Positions 22,358 to 34,345 of a stretch of DNA of 64,000 bases are shown here, piece by piece; the stretch's first letter is position 1, and each line of letters begins with the position of its first letter. Below the pieces are notes generated by a model. The model did not search any database. It was not told where the DNA came from and saw nothing but the letters and a program-made list of their open reading frames with translations. The stretch is from NCBI RefSeq assembly GCF_028453695.1, contig NC_135776.1, positions 2,542,001 to 2,606,000 on the forward strand, read 5' to 3'. This stretch comes from Augochlora pura (Eukaryota; Arthropoda; Insecta; Hymenoptera; Halictidae). A program made the position numbers and the translations under genes.

Positions 22358-25339
22358 AGCTTCGCGTGCAATGGATTAATCAGTACGAAAATATCCTATA
22401 AAATACGCAACGTGGGTTTGCGCGCGTTCGTGGCTCGCGGAACGAAGGGTTAATCATTCGGAAAATTTCATACAAAATATTTGATATCGAAAATACTGTT
22501 TGCGGTCGAGGGGAACGTGATCTTTTCTTAATTAACCCCTCGTCGGGATTTAGCGCGTCTGTCTTGCGAGGGGTATTTCCGGTAATAACCCGCTGAGTAT
22601 GAATGTTTACCGTTCACCGACTCCAGAAAAGAATTCTATTCTTCCGCCGTCAATATTGAAGCGTTTAAGCAAAGGTAGAGAGAGGATAAATTTTCTTCTC
22701 AGTTCAAGAAACGATTTGGGTTGAAAAAATCGCGATAACTGCATCTGCGATGAAAATGACTCGGCGAGGAATTAATCCTACAGCGCGCATTGTCTCATAC
22801 ATTAACGCAGCGATTTATATAGCAATTATCCCCCGTTCTTTTTAAACGCAAACATTAAAAATATTAAAATATTCATTTTACTATTTTCCTCGCGATCTAC
22901 TATATTCTTGACGCGCTATATTCTATTCACTTTTAAAATATTGCGCACCGTACGGTTGAACAAGGCCCGTGTTTAAACAGCGAATCATCGAATAATACCC
23001 CAATTGAGTCTCGCAACCGTTCCCGCCGCATTCTTCCGGATAACAGAGGAAATTCAGAGGGAAATCTTCCCGGCCGCTTCGATCGCGGGTTTTCGGTCGA
23101 CGGGAAAAAAATCAAGCCCCCGTAAGCAGCGGCGCGTTGGTTGGACGGCGTCGGCGGGCGGTTCCTCGAAGGGCCGCGAGGAACGAGGAGGGGAAGGAAG
23201 GGATCGTTCCGGTTCCTTGGCTCTTCGGGGGGGGAGAAAGAAGATCTCGTTTCGCGGCTCACGGCCACTGCCAGGGACACGCGGACCGTGTAGCCCCGTG
23301 GAAACGAGGAAAATAGGGGTGGCGCCGAGGGTGGTGGGCGCGCGTTGCCGGCTGCTCCCGCGGCCTGTACCGTGCCCGGAGCGCGGAGGCGGCCGCGGGG
23401 TCAGAGGGTGGGAACAGGAAAGACCGTCTAATCCGAGGGTATCACCGGGGCCAGCTATTCCGAGTCAGCTTCCGTGGCAAGTAATAACGCCGGTGTAACG
23501 GCATCGCTATCGTTGTTCCGGGGCTGAGTTATGGGGCTCCATGGTGCTGCGGTGTACCTACCCCGTACGTGTCATCGAGCCATCCTCCTAATTATGTGAA
23601 ACGAACCGCGCCCGTTGCGTCACGGGCCGCGCTAATGGGAAACGATAATTTATAGAGAGAGCGCCGGTTTATTTTCTTTCCCGCTTCTTCGAGCCGCGCG
23701 GAAAACCCGGCTCTCGCGAGGCGATCCTCCTCGCGCGACTCTCTATCGCGCGGCAACGAACAGGAGACGGACTCCGCTCGGACGTTGTCGAGCATCCAGG
23801 ATCTTTCTCTTCCGTGGCCCTCGTATTTTTCGTCGGTATGACATTTTTCTTCGTTCACGAGCGAACGAGACCTTCCGACGTCCTTAAAAAATTCATGTAA
23901 AGTCTCTTTGAAATGGTCGCCGCATTTTTAAACGTGCTGGAATATTATTCCGATATAATTATCATAAATTCGTTTTAATAATAGACGAGTTCCAATCGGT
24001 AATCATTTGTCAGTTTATTTTTTTTCGTCGGGAATCTCGTACAGGTGCAGGAAGTCTAATTACGAGGGTGTTTCGACGCTCGTCGGACAATGATAGACAG
24101 CATCGATCGGCGTAAATAGCCGCGCGATGGTCCGAGGAGGTTCGCGGAATTCTTATCGAGAAACGGACAAAGATCGATCCCCGATCGCGTCGGAACGGTG
24201 GGACGAAATAAAATCGTTGGATCATTGAAAATCGATCGGGTTTCCCGGAGGGCAACTGCGTCATAGAATCCCCGTTACCAACCCCCGCGCGGATCATCGA
24301 ATTTTGAGGGATGAATCTCGGGGCTCGCGACCCCTCGGGCACCGTTACAGACGACAGCCCGGGTTATTAATCTTCCGTGAAAAGACTATGGATATGAGAT
24401 ATTGCGAGAATATCTCACGGGCCTGACACTTGCTAATATGCAGGGATATCCTATTATTACGGGGAGATTACGCGGCCAGAAATACTCGGTAATAGTCCAA
24501 TAAATGTGTCGGCGAGATTAATACGGAATTAGGTTGCCTTCCGGCGCGGAATCTCCGCTCGGCGTGTGCGGCCAGGGAGGGAGGGGGGGACGCGCGTGCC
24601 GCGATTTCGCGCGAAATCGTCGAGCTTCTCTCGCGCGCGCGCGCCATGGTGTTTAACGTCGGTAACGAGCCGAAACGATCGGCAATTTCGACGGAATCAA
24701 TTTCGCAAAAGTTACAAGCCCGGGCGCGCGAGATTGCCGTCGATTCGGATGCGACGCGGCGAGCAGAGTTCGCGTCGGTGCTCATTCGATTAGGAAGATT
24801 AACAGAGGGCGGAGGATCTCTCGCGGAATCCGAGATCGAGCGCGGATTGGTTACCGCCGCGTGAAAAATTCACCGGCCCCCGCCGATCGCTTCGATCGTA
24901 TTTCAGAAAGCCTTTCCGCGCGACTAACTTCGCCGCGCCGCGATTCCTCGATCAGAATTTAATAAGCTCCGCGAGAAAAAGACGGATCGTCGGGCTGGTA
25001 ATCCAGTCCCGCGATTATTCATCATCCTGCATCGCGGATGAGGTCCAAATGTATGCTAACCGGACGCTTGTCAATCAAGAACTCTTCTGTCTACGAAATC
25101 GCGTACTCGATGTCTACGAGAAGTCTTGATTTAGCTTTCTAACGACTTCATTGAATTTTATCATCATTGAAATCAACAAATCATTGTTAACACGTACGAG
25201 AGCAGGTACACTTATTTCACCCCCATTTTAAACAGCGATGCAATCGATTGTAGTAAATTTCTCTGCAGAACTTAATCGATAAGAATTTCGATCACGAATT
25301 GTAGTAATCTTTTGTAAGAAGTTTCGGTCGATTTAATTA

Positions 25340-25600
25340 GGAGCGATGTTAATCGTAATGAATTTTTGAAATGTAATCGTAATAGATTTTTAATAGTATA
25401 CTTCGAATCAATTGGTTTTAAATAGAAGCGACACCGATCGTAATGAATTTTTGATATAATCATATCAGATTTTAAATAAAGCTCTACATTTCAATAGATT
25501 TTTAATGAACGTTTAAATTCAATTAATTTGAAATAGACGTCAATTGTAATGAATTCTTCATTCGATTAAAATAGACTTTTAATAAACGTTCAAATTCCCA
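25340..25600. repeat. Degenerate AT-rich tandem repeat, about 85-110-bp unit, about three copies
   Basis: GTAATGAATTTTTGA occurs at 25355 and 25440, with a variant, GTAATGAATTCTTCA, at 25546. AATAGATTTTTAAT recurs at 25381 and 25493, with an AATAGACTTTTAAT variant near 25570. The motifs alternate in the same order. Unit lengths differ, so it is an old, decayed minisatellite. Confidence 0.6.
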
Positions 25601-26015
25601 TATATTTCTGATAGCGGTTTTAACAGTTCACCGTGCTCTATAATTAATTAATGCTACGCCGAAGTACGAATTTTTGTCCGGCTGGCAATCGGGTTAAGAT
25701 CGATTTTCGAGCGCTATCGTCTCGCGTCACTTCGCTGGCCCTGCTGGCAACCCCCCGGGCTTGCGTCGCAGCCCCTTGGAAGCGATGTCGATTTTCTTCT
25801 CGACCGGCACGAATATTTGCGCCGGAGGTGTACCGACGAGTAATCAAGAACTCGCTGACCAAAGCACAGCTCCTCGGGAAATTAAGGATCAATACCGGTT
25901 CATTTATATTCATAATGATTTTCCGATATCCTACGTCGGTTCTACGCGCGAGCAACCGCTCGCCAATACATTTTTAATTCCGCCGGCAATACCGCTTCGA
26001 AAAATATTTAATCGA

Positions 26016-26049
26016 AGGAGAGAGAGAGAGAGAGAGGAGAGAGGAGAGA
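26016..26049. repeat. (GA)n microsatellite
   Basis: GA run continuing into AGGAGAGG units. Confidence 0.9.
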
Positions 26050-26158
26050 ACGCGACGAGCCCGGCCCAGTATTATATTACGCCTGTGTTGGTTCACCATT
26101 ATCATTCGGACGCCGATGTTAACTCGGATACAAATTCGAGCGGCGGGGATCCTTCTTG

Positions 26159-26191
26159 TCTTCTTCTTCTTCTTCTTCTTCTTCTTCTTCT
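26159..26191. repeat. (CTT)n trinucleotide microsatellite
   Basis: Ten CTT units. They generate an apparent poly-Leu or poly-Ser run in overlapping open frames. Confidence 0.95.
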
Positions 26192-26859
26192 GCGTCGGGA
26201 AGGCAAAGATTATTATTCGCCGAACGAACGGCCAAATATTTGTCCTATAAGCGAGATAATGTTCCTATTACTCGTCTCATTTCCTTCTGTCCTCGTTCCT
26301 CCGTCTTCGCCTGCCGCGTCTCGGATACCACCGTGGACTTTATTAGAAAGAAATACTCGGTCCGCGAGAGGGAGACTTTCTCCACCGCGGAACGGTGAAA
26401 TTGACGTCGTGCCGCGGGAAAAATTGCGGGAAATCGGGCGCGATTCACAATTTAAGGAACGGGGAGCAAACTGAAAATAGATCGTCGCAGTTTACTCGCG
26501 TTATTTCTGATTCGTGTTAACCCTTTGCTCGTTCTGTCACCGTTCGGAAATGCTCGCGTCAATTCCGAAGAAAATCGTCGAAATATCCGATATCTATCTT
26601 TGATATTTTATCGAAGCTCGGATTATTTAGAAAATAATTCATTAAAATAATCATTAAAAATCGACGACAGCCGAAACAACCGCCGAGACGCGATCCATAA
26701 TAGGGCAATCTCTCTCGCCGTATTCGTCGGGTGCTCGCGACTAGCGGGTTTTCCGCTCGACGGCGCGGACTTTGCTTGAATAAAACAATCAGTAAAAATG
26801 GAATTTTGCATAAAGAACGGGGCGGGGTCTAATTTTTAATAACGTCGAATGAAATATGC

Positions 26860-26874
26860 GGGCGGGCGGGCGGG
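26860..26874. other. Canonical G-quadruplex motif (GGGC)n
   Basis: Four GGG runs separated by single C bases, an ideal short-loop G4 pattern on the plus strand. Confidence 0.65.
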
Positions 26875-27100
26875 CGACGGGAACGAATGTTACGCGATTT
26901 CATATTAACACATGGAAATCCTTGACCGAGGGGAAACGAATTTTCGTTTAACCGGCGCGGTCTCTGTAAATTCCATGTAAAACCGTTTTTAATAGAGAGC
27001 TCCTTCCCGCAGAAACGTTCTAAATAAATCTGATACCGCCGCGCCGCTTGAACGTTAATACACGAAAATCCACCGACAGAGGAAATGAAGTTCGGTCGCC

Positions 27101-27123
27101 GGGAGGAGGGAGGGAGGGGCGGG
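27101..27123. other. Canonical G-quadruplex motif
   Basis: Five G runs of three or more with loops of one to four bases (GGGAGGAGGGAGGGAGGGG, then CGGG). It lies 230 bases from the G4 motif at 26860 on the same strand. Confidence 0.6.
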
Positions 27124-27492
27124 TCTTTGTAAAATACATTTTAGATTGTTTTATTTTGGCTCGAGGGGGTCGACCCCCCGTCGGATCGTCGATAACAGTC
27201 TGTAATGAGCGGCTCGCGCCATTTCCTTTATTGTTCGAGGACGGTCCATCTTCGAGGGTACGTCGCGGACACAGTGGCACGTTATTCGAGCACGGTCTGC
27301 GGTGTTCGATCATCGGCGGTCCTCGTTCTAATTCCTCGGCGACCCGTTTCCATATCGATGAAGCGGGGGCCGCGCGCCGAAATTGCTTTCGGGACGACGG
27401 TGTTCGGAAATCGTCCCGGGATCGGCGCCGCTCGCCGCGTCCACACGAGACGGATTCACCGGGCCGCGTGTATCGTCTTTGTTGGTCGCCGA

Positions 27493-27496
<4 letters not shown>

Positions 27497-27523
<27 letters not shown>
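27497..27523. repeat. Poly-T tract (27 nt), with a second T13 run at 27567-27579
   Basis: Homopolymer of 27 T, then GC-rich DNA and another 13 T. On the minus strand these are poly-A runs, but no retroposed body or target-site duplication was recognised beside them. Confidence 0.9.
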
Positions 27524-28445
27524 GGTTCATCCTCCCTCGTTCCGCCGCTCTTTTTTCCGCCCGGTATTTTTTTTTTTTTCGTCGGTCAAACGAGACAGAA
27601 AGAGGCGGGCGGGCCCCTCCCCCCACACACCATCGAGGCCGAAATCGTTCGATCGCACCGATCGACCCTGATCCGCGCCCCCGTGTGGGTTGTCCACGCT
27701 CGCGTGATTCCCGACGATATACCGTCAGGCCTTTCCGCGTCATTGGCGTCGTTCAAGCGACGATATTTTACGAGGATAAATTATAACGGCCGCATCGGGT
27801 CCGCGTATATATCGGCCTAAACGGGCCGCCATTCACCGGTCCGTTCTCTCTCGATTCTCGCAGCGTCGCCACGCACTTTACGGGGTACCTCGCGTCTCCT
27901 CGCGTCGAGTCGCGTCGGTTTAATCATTCAACGATCAACGCCCAATTATTACAGTGAATAATTAAACGAGGACCGGCCGGATTCGTCGACGGTAACAATT
28001 TTAATATTCCATCGTTATCGGCTCGGTGTAGTCTTTATCGAAAATATATGCGCGCAGCTTGGTCGAACGATATATCAGACTGTTCGGCAAACTTATTAAA
28101 TTGTTCGAGAAAATATCATCCTCTAAGAATATTAAACAGAATTATATATCGTCAAGCAAAACGATGTCTAGTTTGATCATTGAAAAGAAATCGTCTCTCG
28201 AGGGGCGGGGTAGGTTTTCAATCCGCCGAGCGGAGACGCGGCTTCAGCCGGTGAGCGGGTTGCTCGAGATACCCTTATCAAACGTTAACACGCCCGCTAA
28301 CGTATTCGACGTAAGTCGGATGAGGAACTTCGCGTATAAAACACCGGACTTTGGTCTTGTTAGATCGCGGCCAGACGAGAACGGCCGACCAGGTTGTCTG
28401 CGGTTTAACGCGTTACGGTCTTTCTTCCGAAAGTTCCAGCCGTGG

Positions 28446-28462
28446 GCGCGCGCGCGCGCGCG
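28446..28462. repeat. (GC)n alternating tract
   Basis: About eight alternating GC dinucleotides, a Z-DNA-prone sequence. Similar shorter runs lie at about 24633 and 51529. Confidence 0.85.
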
Positions 28463-29819
28463 GGCCGTGCAAGATTAAATCTACGCGCGCGATATTAAAA
28501 CGTTCGTTTCGCCCTCGCGCAATCGATAATAAAGAAATCAGCCTTCCCGGAGCTACGATCGCCTCCCTCGAACTCGTCCGTGATAACTTCCATTAACCAC
28601 CCCGGGCTGGAAAACTTTAAGCGGGAAAGCAAACTCCGCGGTTTAATTATTAACACCTCGGTGTACGGGAAGACTCTTCCGGGGGGATGCGCCGTTCGCG
28701 TTTCTTCCCTTATATTTCACGTAGGTAAATACGTAATTGGTTTGCGCGTTGATTCGTAATATATCGGTATGCATTAACTTGTAACGCGGTAATTGGTACG
28801 TATTAATTGGCACATTAATTGGTACATGTATTATATATTGTATCCAATCGAATAGAAATTCGTCTATAGACGTATCGGTTTATTGTGAATAAGAATTTAC
28901 TGGACAATGGCGTTGTTTTCTGATCAAAGCACCACCGATGTTATCCGCGATCGCGTTGAATCAACAATTATTTCCCGAAAAGGCTGGCTACAACCGACCG
29001 TGTAACATTTGAGAACAGAGCATTAACATTCTGGAAGATCGTTTCCTCTATTAGGACCGAACGTCTCGCTTTCAAGGGTATTAAATTAATTAACAGAGGA
29101 ATGCGAAGCATTTCGAGCCGGGGTGACAGAGAATTTAAGACGACAATGAAAAAATTCGAGCAAAGGTGGTGGTTGCCTCGTTAACGGCGCGATCGATCCG
29201 TCAGTGTATCGAGGCAGAGGCGAGGCAGAGCGAGGCGTGCGACGGAACGGCAATTAATTAAAAAGAAGTCCTCCCCCCACCCCCAGTTATCGGTGGCGTA
29301 TTTCGTTCGGCGACTTTTCGCGCAGTGCGGAGCATAACAAACGAAACGAACGGGCAATGTGGGTCAAGATCGACCCCGGGGTTGCCGCGAGAGAGAGGTA
29401 TTAATCGTTTCTATCGGCGGGTCAGAGAGCGCGTGACTGGAAGAGGGCCGGGGGTTCGTTCGGTATCTGGGTATCTCGGGTAGCGGGTTCGAATCGATAT
29501 CTCCACTTTTAACCGTGTCTCCTCCCGATTATTATCCCCGTAACGCGGTGAATTGGCCTTCTATCCATTTCCGGGTAGGAAGCCGACGGCGGCCGGGCCC
29601 CGGGGTCAAAGGCACCGGCGGCCGACAATTAGGATCCCGGGTTCCTCCGAGAGCCGGAGGAAGAGGATCGACGTGTCCCTGTCCCGTGAAGAGAATCCGC
29701 GCCCCGATAAAGGTGCCCAACGGAGAACATAAATTCGACGATCGTGCCTTTGTGGATCGGGTACGGCGAGCCGGCCGGAACTTTAGGGCCAATCTCGGTG
29801 GGTGGTGCTCTTCTCCCCC

Positions 29820-29847
29820 CTCTCTCTCTCGCTCTCTCTCTCTCTCA
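29820..29847. repeat. (CT)n microsatellite
   Basis: CT run with one GCT interruption, preceded by C6. Confidence 0.9.
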
Positions 29848-30786
29848 CCCTTTCCACCATCCTCTCTCTCTTTCGTCTCTTTCTCGCTCCCCCTCGGCTT
29901 TCCTCGCATCGAGGACGAACGATCCTCCGACCTCCGCAGAGAGGAGCTCTTTTCACCAGCGAAGAGAGAACCCAGCTCGCCCGCTATTCTCTTCCTAAAG
30001 ACTTCCCAGAGACTCCTTTCGCGGCGCGTAACTTTTCCTTCGAGCCCGCCCACCCTTCGCCTTCGTCCTTGTCCCCGGTCCTCGTGCTCGTCCGAGGAGA
30101 ACGCTCGTATCGGGAGGTGGCCGCGAATAAATCCGTTTCGTTCCTGCTGGCCAGGCTCCTACACCCTTCCGACCTCCCCAGCGCGAGCACGGGCTCAACG
30201 GAGGATGACTCCCGGCCTTCCACCCCAAACCCCCTAACGCCACCCTAACCTTTGCAGTCGAAGCTATTTTAATTCGAGATTCCGCGGCCGGATGATTCCT
30301 TTATTACTTTTTCAATCCCGACCAATTGCAATTTTTAGCCCTCCCGATGAATATGAAATCACTTCGTCCACTTTTAGAATAGTTATTCTGTTTCGTAAGG
30401 TGGCCGAGTGTTCATTACAATTTTATATTAAACCTTTTATATTTAATTGTTGTACTAATATTTAATCAGGAAATACAGGGGAAGTCCGTAAATGGTTTTA
30501 ATATCTCTATCGCAAAATCTGCACTCCGCCGGTAATAAAAATTAATTTCGAATGTCGGTCGTTGGCACCCGTATGCGACCAGAGCCCGGCCCCTCTCGAC
30601 GTGTTGCAAACATGCAGTAACAATAAGTAACCCCTTCGCCGCGGCTGAGTTTGATGCATAATGCACGCACGGCGGCAGCTGAGTCGCGAACTACACTGTG
30701 AATGAGTAATGTGTGCCGCGATAATACTTTCAAATTGCTTAAACGTTCTCGCTGTTTTGTATTCGACGTAGACATTTTGTTTACAG

Positions 30787-30905
30787 GTGTGCGTCAAATT
30801 AGCGAAATCAACCGTTCGTTTCGATCGGTTGTCCAAAAGGTTCGATCGCAGGGCCGGAAAGGGTCGAGGCCAACAGATTCGAGATCCGCAGTCGAAAACC
30901 AAAAG
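30787..30905 (+). other. Candidate exon A of a transcript (119 nt)
   Basis: It is bounded by an acceptor, ATTTTGTTTACAG, and a donor, AACCAAAAG|GTAAGC. Two frames are open across it: one gives VCVKLAKSTVRFDRLSKRFD and onward, the other VRQISEINRSFRSVVQKV and onward. It is followed 66 bases later by exon B. It could be coding, 5'UTR or lncRNA; the splice sites are the main evidence and no product is recognised. Confidence 0.4.
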
Positions 30906-30971
30906 GTAAGCGATCATTTCTCTCTCGTTTGTCGCTCGTACAATCGTCTAAAGCATCGTCCGATTTTTCAG

Positions 30972-31088
30972 AGGCCCCCCCGGAAGCAGCCGCGAGCGCC
31001 GGATGAAAAGTGCTTTAAATACTTCTACGGAGTTCTTCCACGATGACAACGCTCGGATCTCGCGCGAGACTTGAAAGTTTCATCACAT
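30972..31088 (+). other. Candidate exon B of the same transcript (117 nt)
   Basis: An acceptor, CGATTTTTCAG, and a donor, CACAT|GTAAGTGG, flank it; the intron between A and B (30906-30971) is 66 bp, a typical short insect intron. Joined to A, the first frame continues to a TGA at 31072 (ending EFFHDDNARISRET) and the second to a TGA at 31044 (ending EKCFKYFYGVLPR). Alternatively, A and the first part of B are leader, and the ATG at 31043 starts a new frame (MTTLGSRARLESFIT) that reaches the donor in phase 1. The sequence alone does not decide between these readings. Confidence 0.4.
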
Positions 31089-34000
31089 GTAAGTGGTATC
31101 CGTGTTCCTCTTGGTCCCGCGGTTCCCACTTTGTCCGAACGCGCGAGCATTTCCGAAGGTACGCGCAGTTTACCGGGCGTGTGCCATCTGCGCGAATTCT
31201 AAAATGCACAGCTGAGAGCCACATGGCAGCGCCTTTCACTTTCGAGGCACGTGATTATCCAGCCAGCAACTTAAAAAACGAGACCCGAACGTGTGTCGAC
31301 GTCTGCGACGGAAACTGTAGTCGATGCAACGTCTCGAAAAGCTATCCTATTTTCGAGGGAAAGGATTCGTCGAGTTTGCTGAAATTTTCAAACGGTTCGA
31401 GATATCTCGGATCGATTTCGGAGAAGGGTCGTGGAGCCGTTCGAAAGACGGGGTATATATATTTGAAATATAATTTAATAAACGATTAGAATTGACAGTT
31501 TCGGTATCGAATCGAAAAATTCCGGAAAATCGGAAATACCGCGGCAGAGGGAAAGAAAAGCGCGAGGAAAACGGGGGAAAGAAAAAAAGCAGCGGCGAAG
31601 CCGTTGGAAGAATGGCCGGCATTTGGAGTCGCCGTTCTGGGGGATGGATCGAAAGGTTGCTCCCCCCGAGTGACCCCCGCGGTTTCCAGAGCACAGGGGT
31701 GCGTATCGATCGTCTCTATTTTCTGATCGCGAAAGTGTCACGGGCAGCGGAGAGAGCGAGAGACCGAGAGGACAAAGAAGGCGAACCGACGGCACTCGGC
31801 CGATGCCCGGTCTTTTCACCGTTTTCCCCGGCGTTTCCTCGGAGGACTTTGTTTTCGCGTCGGTTAACGAGAAACGCGAGGAAGACGACACGGGAACAGA
31901 AGATAGCGGAAGCGAGAAGAGGGAAAATCGCAGCGGCGGCGGAGCGAGGGTCTCGGGTCGCGCGGGGGGCGGGGCTGTCGTCCGAGCGCAGCTCGTTTCG
32001 TTCCGCGATAGATACTAGCAGCCGGAACGCGGGGCTCGGACCAATTAATCTTATCGTTAATTAATTTCGAGGCCGGTCGGGCCGCGCGCCGTGCCGCGCC
32101 GCGCCGCGCGGCAGAGGCTAAGTGTCCATCCGATAGGAAATCGATCGGAATCGGCGGCTGTTTCGAGCTGTGCCGATTGCTGATCGGGCATGCGCCACCA
32201 GCAGATACTCTGGCTCTCTGATATCGTTAAGGGAGGTCGGTGGCATTGTCGCGCACCACCCCGGGATATTCGACGGATTTAGCCGGACGAAAACGTTTTT
32301 CTCATTTAGACGCCGTCGAAAATGTATCTACCAATTTAGTCGCGGTGTTCTGCCTTGGGAAAAATATTGATTCATTGTAAAACTAATTTCGGCTTATAAA
32401 ACGTACATCTCGTCGAGAAGCTCGTAGATAGCTGGCAAAGAGGATAGAAATTCCGTTGGCGACAATCCAATAACTATGAACAAATAAGTCTCGTTTAATC
32501 ACACGCAGGCTTATACGACGGATTTTTCCCGATGGCGAGAGCGGTGTCTCCATTTCCATTGTGATTTCAACCGAGCCAGACTTTTTCGTACGAATGTATA
32601 TTTCTTTCTAGGCGATGCCATTCATCCACGTTTAAACTCAGATTTCGCGTACGAAAATCCGCGTTTCAAATCCTTCGTCTCGTCTTTTGTATATTCGACG
32701 TGCATAGACCGCGGAGTTTCATGGAAAATACAAATTATTCGCATTAATTGCAAGCGAGAGAGAGAGAGAGAGAGAGAAACTGAATAGCAGGTTCGTTCTT
32801 TCTTTGCTCGAATTAATGGATTAAAAATAAGACACTGGCGTGTTTGAACTTTCATCGAATCTAAAATTCCCAATTTTTCATATCAAATATCACTTTGCAA
32901 GCCAACTGGCTATATGCTGAAGGGAAAGTCAGTTAAAGGGTAGAGCAGCGGCGGCTCGTTTTATCCGCGACTAGTTTCGACGAAAATCGACTTTTGGCCG
33001 GCTAAACGGCGCAAATAGGCCGCGTCGCGCGCGTCGCCGCGATCGTTGTTGTCCGTAAAATCAGTGGCGCTGCGGGAGACACGGAATTACGGTGTAAGCC
33101 GTATAGGGTCGTCACGCGATAATACTCGGCACCGCATTAATGTCGGTGCCGCCGGTAATTCCCATTTAATAATCGCGGGTCGTATGTTAACCCATCGTAT
33201 CCGGCGCGGCCGGACCTAATTACGCGGCGTCCGAGCGTGTCTCTGCCAATGAACGTTCACGAGTCTCGCGGGTCTCGCTCAAATATGCTCGCGGATAATA
33301 TTTTCATTAGCCGGCGGCCGGCGTCGAATTAATCAGCCCGAGTGGAGACGCTGTGTGCGAGGCGCGTCGTCGCGTCGTCTCGCGAGGGACGCGCGGCGGC
33401 CGTCGTCAGGGAATGTCGTCGGCAACTCGACTCAGGACGTCGTCGTCTGCGAGCACACGCGTTCGCTTCCTGAGATCGAGATACACATGCCGAGGCGGAT
33501 ACTTTTGTTTCGCCTCCGGTCGAACGGCGGTGAAAAAAACAATGCGCGCCGGGAGAAGAGGAGTAGGAAAAATTTGCCGGGGCCGACAAGGTCCAAGATG
33601 CTTTCAGCGGCGACACCGCCGGATTCCGTCGTCCTCGTCTCTACTCTCCGCGTCCGGCACCGCGTCGCGTCTCTATTTATGTTTGTATCGCGTTTCTGTT
33701 TGTTCCGCGCATTCCTTTTCCTTATTTCCCTAGCGGATCGTGGTCGCGAGCACAGACGGTCGAGCTCGATCTCGCTCCCGCACGGCCATGCATCGTTTTA
33801 TTCCGCTCGTATCTCCGCGGCGGCGAGTTGTTTCGCGAAGGTTAAAGACCTCGGTCGACGACGCGCAGAGACCCCGGCGAAACCGGCAGCGTCGTCGAGA
33901 CGACGGCAACGACGACAGTCGAAGCCGGAACTTTCCAACGGCTCAGATGCTCAACGACGAGAAAGAGGGAGAGAGGGGGAGAGGAATCGGCCGAGCAAAG

Positions 34001-34345
34001 AGGCGGACGCGGCGAATTGTAATCGGTGATCGCCGGATGCTGCAGACCCGCCACCCGACTCGACTTGACTCGACTTCTCGAGAACCGGGTCAAATTCTCA
34101 CGCGGAGAGAAAGAGAGAGACTCGAACGAGAGTGGCCTAGAATCGGCCTAGAGCCTCGTCGTCGATGCCACCCTCGGCCTCTGTGCCGCCGTCAGGAATT
34201 TTTCATGACTCGAATCGAGCCCTTGCCGCCTAAGTGGTGCACCCTACGGACCCCTAAGCTACTCGACTCCGATAGCCACGATCATTCCTCCCCTTTTCAC
34301 CTGTTCGATCAACCTATGGCGTTCAAGCGTCGCCTCGTTGTCTCC
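31089..34345. other. Unassigned non-coding DNA
   Basis: GC-rich with an AT-rich valley at about 32330-32940. An AATAAA lies near 31478, about 390 bases after exon B, and could serve as a polyadenylation signal if that transcript reads through the donor. A short GCCGC-type pentamer cluster is at about 32083-32112. No other splice-supported exon was found. Confidence 0.5.
32755..32777. repeat. (GA)n microsatellite
   Basis: Eleven clean GA units. Confidence 0.9.

Larger units (their letters stand above)
18340..25339. other. Unassigned non-coding DNA
   Basis: Seven kilobases of alternating GC-rich blocks (18340-18840, 19210-19850, 20200-20930, 21250-22200, 23000-23870, 24040-24990) and AT-rich valleys (about 18890-19200, 19860-20180, 22210-22990). 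It contains GA/CT and AAT microsatellites and G-rich runs near 20545-20570. No splice-supported exon was seen. The open frames are Arg/Ser/Pro-rich and overlap on opposite strands. Confidence 0.55.
25641..30786. other. Unassigned non-coding DNA
   Basis: GC-rich DNA with microsatellites and G4 motifs to about 28620, AT-rich at about 28700-29130, GC-rich at about 29180-30250, then AT-rich to about 30760. A GTAAGT at 28311 follows an open frame (TTG start, 28059) but has no acceptor or ATG-supported exon. Frames in 27048-27786 and 29515-30248 overlap several others and cross homopolymers or CT tracts. Confidence 0.55.

Noticed and set aside
25761..26474. 237-codon frame with a poly-Leu run
   Set aside because: The poly-Leu run comes from the CTT microsatellite and the reading also crosses a GA array.
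28059..28310. AT-biased open frame ending at GTAAGT
   Set aside because: TTG start, no acceptor before it, and another frame is also open, so exon status is not supported.
29486..29495. GGTTCGAATC, resembling a tRNA B box
   Set aside because: The bases on each side do not form a T stem, and no A box or acceptor stem fits.
29515..30248. Overlapping 240- and 148-codon frames
   Set aside because: They cross a CT microsatellite and have equally long minus-strand frames; no splice or homology support.
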